A stretch of 6,796 bases of DNA from Dehalococcoidia bacterium UBA6495 (GTDB taxonomy: Bacteria > Chloroflexota > Dehalococcoidia > Lucifugimonadales > UBA826), in NCBI GenBank assembly GCA_002435305.1, contig DJMH01000085.1, forward strand, positions 1 through 6,796, written 5' to 3'. Shown here one piece after another: positions 1 through 5,494 of this stretch (the stretch's first letter is position 1; each line of letters begins with the position of its first letter). Position numbers and translations under genes: made by a program. The notes below the pieces were generated by a model. That model did no database searches and had not been told where the DNA came from. It saw nothing but the letters and a program-made list of their open reading frames with translations.

Positions 1-16
1 TTAGGTTCTTAAAACC

Positions 17-802
17 CTACGTTTGTTCCAACATCCAATTCTCAAATGCCTCTACCCCAGAAAAAGCTGCTGAAGATAGAAGGGCATAATCAGGACCATA
101 GCTTAAAAATTTAACCCCTTGATTAAGTCTTACCTCCACATCTTCTGGTCTAGAGGCCCCCGCTCCGGCAACCACTTCATGCCGAGTTGCAACTTCAATC
201 ATTTTTTCCAATATTTGGTCTATTTCCTGGTGAGGTAACAAAAGAGGGTCCAATCCGAGAGATAGACACATATCCCAAGGCCCGAGAAATAAAACATCGA
301 TGCCTGGGACTGCTGCTATTTCTTCAAGATTTTCAACGGCTTCTACAGTCTCAATAATTAGTACTACAAGAATATTGTCGTTCGCATTCTTCAAATAGTC
401 TTCATTATCAAAGGTATATCTGGACGCTCTTAAGGGGCCCCAACTACGTTTCCCATGGGGAGGAAACTTAGTTGCTGAAACAATTTGAGCAGCTTCTTTA
501 GCCGTTTTTACTGACGGAACCACGATTCCCAATGCCCCTATATCCAGAGCTTTCTGTATGTAAACCTGTTCTAGAGAAGGAATCCGAACAATTGGAATGG
601 CATCGGTATTTCCTACGGCCATGAGCATATGTTCGATTTCCGCAGACTCAATTCCATTATGCTCAGACTCAATCACCACGAAATTGAAGCCTGCACTGCC
701 CATGAGTTCCGCTACATTCGGGCTTTGAAGCCCTACAAAAGGTCCTATAGCTGGTTTGCCAGACAGTAAGTTACTTCTAACGTTATTTCTTATCATATCC
801 AT
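17..802 (-). CDS. HpcH/HpaI-family aldolase (class II, metal-dependent)
   Basis: This 261-residue protein has the length and motif order of the HpcH/HpaI aldolase/citrate lyase family, soluble TIM-barrel enzymes that use a divalent metal to cleave or form 2-oxoacid aldols (typically giving pyruvate plus an aldehyde). Visible motifs are the SEH segment with candidate catalytic His48, the PIVRIP strand with Arg73, the ALDIGALGIVVPSVKTAKEA segment (about 85-104), the PPHGKRSWGPLRASRY loop (114-129), the metal-site Glu151 in IIETVEA and Asp177 in FLGPWD. Roles for H48, R73, E151 and D177 are assigned by alignment from memory to characterised HpcH/GarL enzymes. The exact substrate cannot be read; 2-dehydro-3-deoxyglucarate, 4-hydroxy-2-oxoheptanedioate and relatives are all possible. 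Start: ATG at 802 gives the longest frame, but the AAGGTG at 804-809 lies only 1 nt from it and 7 nt from the in-frame ATG at 796, so a 259-residue product starting MIRNN is more likely. It is transcribed divergently from aroC. Confidence 0.9.
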   Translation of the reverse strand: MDMIRNNVRSNLLSGKPAIGPFVGLQSPNVAELMGSAGFNFVVIESEHNGIESAEIEHMLMAVGNTDAIPIVRIPSLEQVYIQKALDIGALGIVVPSVKTAKEAAQIVSATKFPPHGKRSWGPLRASRYTFDNEDYLKNANDNILVVLIIETVEAVENLEEIAAVPGIDVLFLGPWDMCLSLGLDPLLLPHQEIDQILEKMIEVATRHEVVAGAGASRPEDVEVRLNQGVKFLSYGPDYALLSSAAFSGVEAFENWMLEQT

Positions 803-803
803 A

Positions 804-809
804 CACCTT
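804..809 (-). promoter_or_regulatory. Shine-Dalgarno of the aldolase gene; favours the start at 796
   Basis: Read on the minus strand this is AAGGTG, a good anti-16S match. It sits 1 nt before the ATG at 802, which is too close, and 7 nt before the in-frame ATG at 796, which is near optimal. It therefore argues for the second methionine as the true start. Confidence 0.55.
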
Positions 810-830
810 ATCTACAACCGAATTTAGCTA

Positions 831-861
831 CATATAGCAGGTTTATTGGGTTTTGTCCCAA
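831..861 (-). promoter_or_regulatory. Candidate promoter for the aldolase gene (extended -10)
   Basis: On the minus strand, TGCTATATG (839 to 831) resembles an extended -10 element, with TATATG as hexamer at 836-831. A TTGGGA at 861-856 could act as -35 with a long 19 bp spacer. Initiation would fall near 824, giving a leader of about 25 nt that includes the Shine-Dalgarno at 804-809. The candidate -35 lies inside the inverted repeat at 844-863. This is inferred from motif match only. Confidence 0.35.
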
Positions 862-863
862 TA
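844..863. promoter_or_regulatory. Inverted repeat TATTGGG-N6-CCCAATA, possible operator
   Basis: There is a perfect 7-bp inverted repeat, arms 844-850 and 857-863, with a 6-nt spacer. It lies between the two divergent genes and overlaps the candidate -35 of the aldolase promoter, which suits an operator. It has no run of T after either arm, so it is not a typical intrinsic terminator. No known regulator is recognised from the sequence. Confidence 0.4.
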
Positions 864-874
864 TTCCAGTTGAA

Positions 875-898
875 TACAGGATTATAATGTTTCCTGTA
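875..898. promoter_or_regulatory. Inverted repeat TACAGGA-N10-TCCTGTA enclosing a -10 box
   Basis: Perfect 7-bp arms at 875-881 and 892-898 flank a 10-nt spacer that carries TATAAT on the plus strand. The 17-bp centre-to-centre distance of the arms is about one and a half helical turns. A dimeric regulator bound here would cover the presumed aroC -10, so the site could be a repressor operator. This is an inference; the repeat could also be chance in a short AT-rich spacer. Confidence 0.4.
881..888. promoter_or_regulatory. ATTATAAT: consensus -10 readable on both strands
   Basis: The 8-bp palindrome ATTATAAT gives a perfect TATAAT at 883-888 on the plus strand (towards aroC) and at 886-881 on the minus strand (towards the aldolase gene). 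The plus-strand -35 position at 17 bp spacing (860-865, AATATT) is a poor match, and the minus-strand one (909-904, GTGTTT) is also poor. Plus-strand initiation near 895 would give aroC a leader of about 60 nt. This is the best single -10 candidate in the region. Confidence 0.45.
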
Positions 899-912
899 CA
901 TATAAACACATT

Positions 913-943
913 AAGGTAAGGATTAGTAACCTTGGTCAGGTTA
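913..943 (+). promoter_or_regulatory. Two mutually exclusive hairpins in the presumed aroC leader
   Basis: AAGGT at 913-917 can pair with ACCTT at 929-933. Alternatively TAACCT at 927-932 can pair perfectly with AGGTTA at 938-943 around a 5-nt loop. Both use the ACCT segment, so only one can form at a time. The second hairpin ends 10 nt before the aroC ATG and sequesters AGG at 938-940, the only weak Shine-Dalgarno-like bases upstream of aroC (13 nt from the start). Regulatory meaning is speculative because both stems are short. Confidence 0.25.
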
Positions 944-953
944 ACAACAAAAA

Positions 954-2036
954 ATGAGCAATTCATTCGGTAAAGCGTTCAGAATAACCACCTGGGGGGA
1001 ATCACACGGCGATGCTGTGGGGGTAGTGATAGACGGGTGTCCGCCAGGTCTACCTATAGACCTGGCGGATATTCAGGCAGAACTTGACCGACGAAAACCG
1101 GGACAAAGCGAAATCTCCACTCAGCGCAATGAAGGAGACAAAGCTGAGATATTGTCGGGAGTATTTGAAGGATTATCTCTAGGAACTCCGATCTCTATTT
1201 CGGTGTGGAATACTGATGCCAGAGGCAAAGATTACGAACATATGAAAAGCGTCTACCGGCCTTCACACGCCGATTATACCTATCAAGCCAAGTACGGAAT
1301 CAGGAATTGGAAAGGTGGTGGAAGAGCCTCTGCCAGAGAAACTATAGGGCGAGTTGCTGCAGGAGCGATAGCAAAGAAATTTTTGCTGGCGGAATATGGC
1401 ACCGAAATTTTTGCCTTCGTCAAGAGAATAAGTGACATAGAGTCAAACATTAGCCACAAAGAGATAACCTCGGAAGGAATCGAAAGTAACATGGCTCGAT
1501 GCCCTGACCAGGATGCGGCGGTCGCAATGATAGAGGCCGTCAAAACAGCTAGAAAAAATGGTGATTCACTGGGAGGCGTAGTTGAAGCATTCGCCACCAA
1601 TGTACCACTTGGAATTGGAGAACCGGTGTTTGATAAATTAGATGCGGACCTGGCAAAGGCAATGCTATCTTTGCCTGCCTGTAAGGGGTTTGAGATCGGA
1701 TCGGGTTTTGATGGAACCTACTCAACCGGCTCCCAACATAATGATCCTTTCTACATGTCGGAAGGTACAGTTCGAACCAAAACTAACAACTCTGGTGGCA
1801 TTCAAGGTGGAATCAGTAATGGAGAATCTATCATTTTGAGGGCCGCATTCAAACCAACGGCAACGATTATGAGTTCTCAAGATACGGTGGATGTGTTTGG
1901 CAATGATGTCGAATTGCAGGGTAGAGGGCGTCACGACCCATGCGTATTGCCAAGGGCGGTACCAATCGTGGAATCTATGTTCGCACTGGTACTATGTGAC
2001 CATGTCATTCGCCATAGAGGACAAACCGGTAAATAA
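954..2036 (+). CDS. aroC: Chorismate synthase
   Basis: AroC catalyses the last step of the shikimate pathway in the cytoplasm, converting 5-enolpyruvylshikimate-3-phosphate to chorismate with loss of phosphate, using reduced FMN as a catalytic cofactor. The 360 residues match the usual length of bacterial enzymes. Signature segments run in order: NSFGKAFRITTWGESHG (3-19, catalytic-type His18), GCPPGLP (28-34), LDRRKPGQSEISTQRNE (44-60), YRPSHADYTY (101-110, second catalytic-type His105), KYGIRNWKGGGRASARET (113-130), GGIQGGISNGE (about 281-291) and GRHDPCVLPRAVPIVE (325-340). The start fits the conserved N-terminus MSxNSFG closely, although the Shine-Dalgarno is poor. No other aro gene lies nearby. 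It diverges from the aldolase gene and converges on the SDR gene. An unusually perfect hairpin is built into codons 29-39. No key motif is missing. Confidence 0.97.
   Translation: MSNSFGKAFRITTWGESHGDAVGVVIDGCPPGLPIDLADIQAELDRRKPGQSEISTQRNEGDKAEILSGVFEGLSLGTPISISVWNTDARGKDYEHMKSVYRPSHADYTYQAKYGIRNWKGGGRASARETIGRVAAGAIAKKFLLAEYGTEIFAFVKRISDIESNISHKEITSEGIESNMARCPDQDAAVAMIEAVKTARKNGDSLGGVVEAFATNVPLGIGEPVFDKLDADLAKAMLSLPACKGFEIGSGFDGTYSTGSQHNDPFYMSEGTVRTKTNNSGGIQGGISNGESIILRAAFKPTATIMSSQDTVDVFGNDVELQGRGRHDPCVLPRAVPIVESMFALVLCDHVIRHRGQTGK
1040..1069 (+). repeat. Perfect 13-bp inverted repeat with 4-nt loop inside aroC
   Basis: TCCGCCAGGTCTA at 1040-1052 is followed after the loop CCTA (1053-1056) by its exact reverse complement at 1057-1069. 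In RNA the stem could extend five further pairs outward (1035-1039 with 1070-1074), three of them G-U. It encodes C29 to D39 (CPPGLPIDLAD), starting 86 nt into the coding sequence. No U-run follows, so it is not a classical intrinsic terminator. A structure this strong in the early message could slow ribosomes or RNA polymerase, but no function is established. Confidence 0.75.
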
Positions 2037-2038
2037 GA

Positions 2039-2061
2039 CTGGGGAGCCTTATGTTCCCCAG
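2039..2061. terminator. Hairpin in the convergent gap, probable shared terminator
   Basis: CTGGGGA at 2039-2045 pairs perfectly with TCCCCAG at 2055-2061. A G-U and a C-G pair extend the stem to 9 bp around the loop CTTAT (2048-2052). It fills most of the 38-bp gap between the aroC stop (2036) and the SDR stop (2075). On the minus strand the stem is followed by TCTTATTTACC, a weak T-rich tail; on the plus strand no T-run follows. It could therefore act as a terminator best for the operon and less well for aroC. The Rho-independent call is moderate because neither tail is strong. Confidence 0.6.
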
Positions 2062-2074
2062 CCTCTAAATAAAC

Positions 2075-2866
2075 TCAGACCACTGGGGATGTCCCACCGT
2101 CAACATTCACGGCAGTTCCAGTAATGTAGCTGGCCCTTCCTGATGCTAAAAAACAAATCAAGTCCCCAGCCTCATGAGCCTCACCAATCCGACCGATAGG
2201 AACGTTCTGTCCAACTATTTTCCAATGATCTTCCAACGTATAGCTGGAATCTTTTGCATTAGCTGATTCCCACCTTGCGCGGTGCTGGCCAGATTTCAAT
2301 ACTCCCACGCAAACTGTATTTACTCGTATGTTGTCTTTTGCTAGTTCCCCCGCCCATGATTTCGTAAGGGATATTCCTGCAGCACGTGATAAGGAGGTAG
2401 GTTGTCCACCGGGGTTCGGGGCTTTACCTCCTGGAGTGGTAGTGTTAACTATGGCCCCAGCACCTGATTTCTTCAGGTGAGGAAGAGCTGCTCTAGCGCA
2501 GTAGACAGCGCCATAAACCTTGATACCAAAATCCACTTTTAGTTGTTCATCGGTCATTTGTTCCAACGTTGTGGCAGAAGATGTGCCTGCGTTATTAACC
2601 AAAATGTCTAGCTGCCCGAATTCTCCTAGTACCTTGTCCACCATCGCCTTAACGTCAGATTCCACCGACACATCTGCTGCAACACCGATAGCATCCCCAC
2701 CGGAAGCATTCTTAATTTCTGAAACTGCCGTATCCAATTTTTCTTGAGTCCGGCCGACAATGGCAACTTTAGCGCCTTCGGAAGCCAGGGATATGGCAGC
2801 GGCTTTTCCAATTCCATCACTACCGCCAGTAACAATTGCGACTTTTCCTTTTAACCCTAAATCCAT
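2075..2866 (-). CDS. SDR-family protein with substituted catalytic residues
   Basis: This 263-residue protein is a classical-length short-chain dehydrogenase/reductase with a Rossmann fold. Nucleotide-binding features are intact: TGGSDGIG (13-20), the acidic/adenine-pocket segment ADVS (64-67), NNAG (91-94) and the late motif IRVNTVCVG (180-188). The C-terminal YITGTAVNVDGG (247-258) is also typical. The active site is not typical. By spacing, the catalytic Ser falls on Thr144 (NTTT), the YxxxK pair falls on Thr157 and Arg161 (TSLSR), and the tetrad Asn falls on Lys116. It is therefore either an SDR subfamily with different chemistry or a non-catalytic NAD(P)-binding protein; homology-based names such as 3-oxoacyl-ACP reductase would be unsafe. 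AAGGAG lies 7 nt before the ATG. It follows glcF by 21 bp and ends the operon, which suggests a role linked to glycolate or hydroxyacid oxidation, but that is inference. Confidence 0.9.
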   Translation of the reverse strand: MDLGLKGKVAIVTGGSDGIGKAAAISLASEGAKVAIVGRTQEKLDTAVSEIKNASGGDAIGVAADVSVESDVKAMVDKVLGEFGQLDILVNNAGTSSATTLEQMTDEQLKVDFGIKVYGAVYCARAALPHLKKSGAGAIVNTTTPGGKAPNPGGQPTSLSRAAGISLTKSWAGELAKDNIRVNTVCVGVLKSGQHRARWESANAKDSSYTLEDHWKIVGQNVPIGRIGEAHEAGDLICFLASGRASYITGTAVNVDGGTSPVV

Positions 2867-2873
2867 AAAGTTT

Positions 2874-2879
2874 CTCCTT
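2874..2879 (-). promoter_or_regulatory. Strong Shine-Dalgarno of the SDR gene
   Basis: On the minus strand this reads AAGGAG, 7 nt before the ATG at 2866. It is the best ribosome binding site in the window and confirms the SDR start. It suggests independent translation initiation of the last operon gene, unlike glcF. Confidence 0.75.
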
Positions 2880-2887
2880 GTTTTTTT

Positions 2888-4186
2888 TTAGTTTTGTGTG
2901 TAAGTCTCGTCCAAGAGATCCGTGACATACTTTACTTCCACGTCCAATCCAGCCTCTCTAATCCCGTTTTGTAATTGTATGAAGCAACCAGGATTGGCTG
3001 TTGCAATTGTGTCAGCTCCAGAATCGATAATATTCTTCATCTTATTAGCCAAAATTCCCTTTGACATTTTGGTCTCGGTGATCATATATGTTCCACCGGC
3101 CCCACAACAAATATTGGATTCTTTCAATTCACAAAAATCTACTCCTTGGATGGATTTTAGTAAATTTCTAGGTGCATCTCTCACCTTTTGTACGTTTGCA
3201 AGATGGCATGAATCTTGGTACGTAACCACCCGAGGAACACCAGATTCGCCAGGCTGCAATTGGGTCCCATTTAGGTATTCATTGATATCAACAACTCTTT
3301 TACTAAAGTCAGCAGCCTTTGAGTTATATTCTGGGTCGTCAGCCAGCAGAGGACCATATTCCTTCATCCTGGCCCCACATCCTGCCGAGGCCACCACAAT
3401 AGCTCCATCTGTATGGCCTTTAGAAAAAGCTTCTATATTTGCTCGAGCAAGTTCCTTGGTTTTTTCTATGTCACCAACGTGCGAATTTATTGCTCCACAG
3501 CAAACTTGAGAAGAGGGAACTTCAACATCTTTTCCGGCTTTATTCAAAACTCGGACTGCTGCCCGCATTTGATTGCCCTGAGTGAGTGGCATGACGCAAC
3601 CTGTAAGCATCTGAATCTTCTCAGCATCTGCCATTCCGGATTGGTACACGTGGTCATCGGCCCGAAAAAATTCCCCGTTTAGAGTCGGTGTCATCTTTTC
3701 CAGATTCTCCAGTCTCCTTGAAATCAATCTCAATATTTTGGTTTTCCTCACCAATTTTTGGAACCCGCTTTTGATGTAAAAGTCCATCATGGCTACTAAA
3801 ACAGAAAGGTTTTTCTGATTAGGTAATAAATACCTCAGAGCGATCTCATAGGTCAGGCGGGAAAGCAATCCAATTCTCCTGTAATCTCTCACGTGGTCCA
3901 TAGTGGATTCAATTAAATTCCCATATGGAACCCCTGAAGGACATACATCCTCGCAAGCCCGACACTGGACGCATAAATCCCAATGCCTCATCACTTGATT
4001 AGAAATTTCTAATCTTCCTTCATTGACAGCCTTCATCAAGGCAATCCTTCCCCTTGGTGATTCCGTTTCCAACCCGGTCGCCAAATAAGTTGGGCAGGCC
4101 TGCAAACAGAATCCGCAATGGACACATTTGTACAATTCTGACTCATCCAGCCACGTGGATTTTGGCACTTTTCTGACTTCAGGCAT
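2888..4186 (-). CDS. glcF: Glycolate oxidase iron-sulfur subunit GlcF
   Basis: GlcF is the electron-transfer subunit of glycolate oxidase; it passes electrons from the flavin subunits towards the membrane quinone pool. The 432 residues (E. coli GlcF is near 407) contain two ferredoxin-type CxxCxxCxxxCP motifs, at C21-C24-C27-C31-P and C72-C75-C78-C82-P, each suited to a 4Fe-4S cluster. Two cysteine-rich CCG domains follow: the first with C197, C229-C230 (QVCCGA) and C270 (AGCG), the second with C327 (DSCH), C360-C361 (NICCGAGG) and C401 (NPGCF). This architecture is shared with GlpC, LldE/LutA and HdrD-type proteins, but adjacency to glcD and glcE makes GlcF the best name. There is no clear Shine-Dalgarno at normal distance; the 6-nt gap after the glcE stop points to translational coupling. 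Codons near 3997-4014 contain a perfect 18-bp palindrome. Confidence 0.93.
   Translation of the reverse strand: MPEVRKVPKSTWLDESELYKCVHCGFCLQACPTYLATGLETESPRGRIALMKAVNEGRLEISNQVMRHWDLCVQCRACEDVCPSGVPYGNLIESTMDHVRDYRRIGLLSRLTYEIALRYLLPNQKNLSVLVAMMDFYIKSGFQKLVRKTKILRLISRRLENLEKMTPTLNGEFFRADDHVYQSGMADAEKIQMLTGCVMPLTQGNQMRAAVRVLNKAGKDVEVPSSQVCCGAINSHVGDIEKTKELARANIEAFSKGHTDGAIVVASAGCGARMKEYGPLLADDPEYNSKAADFSKRVVDINEYLNGTQLQPGESGVPRVVTYQDSCHLANVQKVRDAPRNLLKSIQGVDFCELKESNICCGAGGTYMITETKMSKGILANKMKNIIDSGADTIATANPGCFIQLQNGIREAGLDVEVKYVTDLLDETYTQN
3997..4014. repeat. Perfect 18-bp palindrome inside glcF
   Basis: GATTAGAAATTTCTAATC is its own reverse complement with no spacer, and the symmetry stops exactly at its edges. 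In glcF it encodes part of the RLEISNQ segment (about residues 58-64) between the two ferredoxin motifs. It could be a protein-binding site or chance in AT-rich coding sequence. Confidence 0.6.
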
Positions 4187-4192
4187 ATCTAG

Positions 4193-5473
4193 TTAATTAT
4201 CTTCTTTATCTGTTAAATATCGGCCTCTATTTAATTTCTTATCTGGATCATATGTGTTTCTTAGAGATCGCATAATCCCAAGAGAGCCCTCATTTACCTG
4301 GCCCCACATGTTAAACCCATTTTTAAAATCTGCTGGTAATTTTTCGTAATTGATGTGTGATTGATTTTGCCGGGCTATGTTATGAATTTGCTCCATCACC
4401 TGAGCTGGCCTAACTTTGCTTTCTGCAGGAAGATTATCAATATAAAATTCCATAGTGCCAAACCCAGGTTGAATACAAATAGCCAAAGTTGACCCAATTT
4501 CTTCAAAGTAATTAGCAATATCTTGCAACAAACTACGTAGTCTCGTTGGGGTCGAAAATACCCTTCCCGTAATGCTAGAACTCGATCCGTATCCTCTAAA
4601 ATCCCTAATTTTTTCCCATAAGCGATCAGATACGCCTTGCTCCAGAAAGTCTGTATGGGAATCCTGATATTGATCAAGCATTTTGTTCAAAATATTTAAT
4701 TGGCGCTCAAATGCCATTTGCCTGCCACCAATCCTGATGACCATCAAATATTGGCATTGTGGGGCATCAATCTGTAACGTTTTAATCAAATTTTCATTCA
4801 TTCCAGTCAAAGCTAGCGGCATCACATAACTGTCGAAAACCTCTTCCGAAAAATTTTGTAGCTCATTTTCTGATTGAAACCCCACCAACAACGACCCTTG
4901 CCGACGGGGTAAGGGAGTCAATTTAAACGATATTTCTGATATTACCCCTAACGTCCCATAGCCTCCGACATGCAATCTTGCCATATCGTATCCCGACACG
5001 TTTTTGACCACTGGACCACCACTTTTAGTTATTGTTCCTGATGGTAAAACTACCTGCATGCCAATTACCATGTCACGCATATGGGCCAGCTGCCAACGCA
5101 AGTATCCTGGTGCATTAGATGCCAAAGTCCCTCCGATTGTTGCCTTTCCCGGAAAAGCAGCATCAACTGCCAAAAATTGTTCTTGTTCTTTTAGTCGGTT
5201 CTGTAAGCTATTTAAAGTAATCCCGGATTGGACTATGCAGGTGAGATCAGCAGAATTGTGGGCCACCAAATGGTTCATGTTTGAAAGATCCAACGCATAA
5301 TCATAGTGCGGCATTTTCGCACCTATTTGAAGTCTGGTTGCCCCACCTACAGGAACCACGACCTTACCCGGTTCAGCGATATCAGACAAAGCCGAAGAAA
5401 GTTCATTTGTATCTTCCGGATAAATCGGTCCTTGGTTGGGCTGAATGCCATCTATTAGATGTTTTTCTTCCAT
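4193..5473 (-). CDS. glcE: Glycolate oxidase FAD-binding subunit GlcE
   Basis: GlcE is the second flavoprotein-like subunit of the GlcDEF complex and is required with GlcD for glycolate oxidation in E. coli. The N-terminal part (about 18-188) is an FAD-binding type 4 (PCMH/VAO) domain: VVPVGGATRLQIG (39-51), a DLSNMN strand (62-67), AAFPGKATIGGTLASNAPG (105-123) and GGYGTLGVISEISFKLTPLP (170-189). The tail MRSLRNTYDPDKKLNRGRYL (401-420) matches the family C-terminus, normally ending LNPGR; here Arg replaces the Pro. At 426 residues it is clearly longer than E. coli GlcE (about 350), mostly through the middle and C-terminal region. The start ATG at 5473 follows the glcD stop by 21 bp with only a weak CAGGT (5486-5490) upstream. 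It sits between glcD and glcF in the canonical D-E-F order, which is the main support for the specific name. Confidence 0.9.
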   Translation of the reverse strand: MEEKHLIDGIQPNQGPIYPEDTNELSSALSDIAEPGKVVVPVGGATRLQIGAKMPHYDYALDLSNMNHLVAHNSADLTCIVQSGITLNSLQNRLKEQEQFLAVDAAFPGKATIGGTLASNAPGYLRWQLAHMRDMVIGMQVVLPSGTITKSGGPVVKNVSGYDMARLHVGGYGTLGVISEISFKLTPLPRRQGSLLVGFQSENELQNFSEEVFDSYVMPLALTGMNENLIKTLQIDAPQCQYLMVIRIGGRQMAFERQLNILNKMLDQYQDSHTDFLEQGVSDRLWEKIRDFRGYGSSSSITGRVFSTPTRLRSLLQDIANYFEEIGSTLAICIQPGFGTMEFYIDNLPAESKVRPAQVMEQIHNIARQNQSHINYEKLPADFKNGFNMWGQVNEGSLGIMRSLRNTYDPDKKLNRGRYLTDKEDN

Positions 5474-5494
5474 TTTCTATCGGATACCTGCTAT

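Noticed and set aside
4..16. Small inverted repeat GGTT-N5-AACC after the aldolase stop
   Set aside because: Only 4 bp of stem with no T-run; too weak to call a terminator, and the window ends here.
432..445. GGGGCCCC palindrome inside the aldolase gene
   Set aside because: Eight-base palindromes are expected by chance, and the encoded RSWGPLR segment is conserved for protein reasons.
1283..1600. 105-codon open frame on the minus strand
   Set aside because: It is antisense to conserved aroC sequence and has no ribosome binding site or family resemblance.
1642..2124. Short overlapping open frames around the end of aroC on both strands
   Set aside because: They are out-of-frame shadows of aroC and the SDR gene, with no coding signature of their own.
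2881..2889. Run of nine T on the plus strand, considered as terminator tail
   Set aside because: In the direction of the glc operon it is a run of A directly after the glcF stop, with no preceding stem, so it cannot be an intrinsic terminator for that transcript. It is a homopolymer where sequencing error is possible, but it lies outside coding codons other than the stop.
2922..3509. 195-codon open frame on the plus strand
   Set aside because: It lies wholly antisense to glcF, whose motifs are unmistakable. The translation is low-complexity Ser/Pro/Phe-rich with no recognisable domain.
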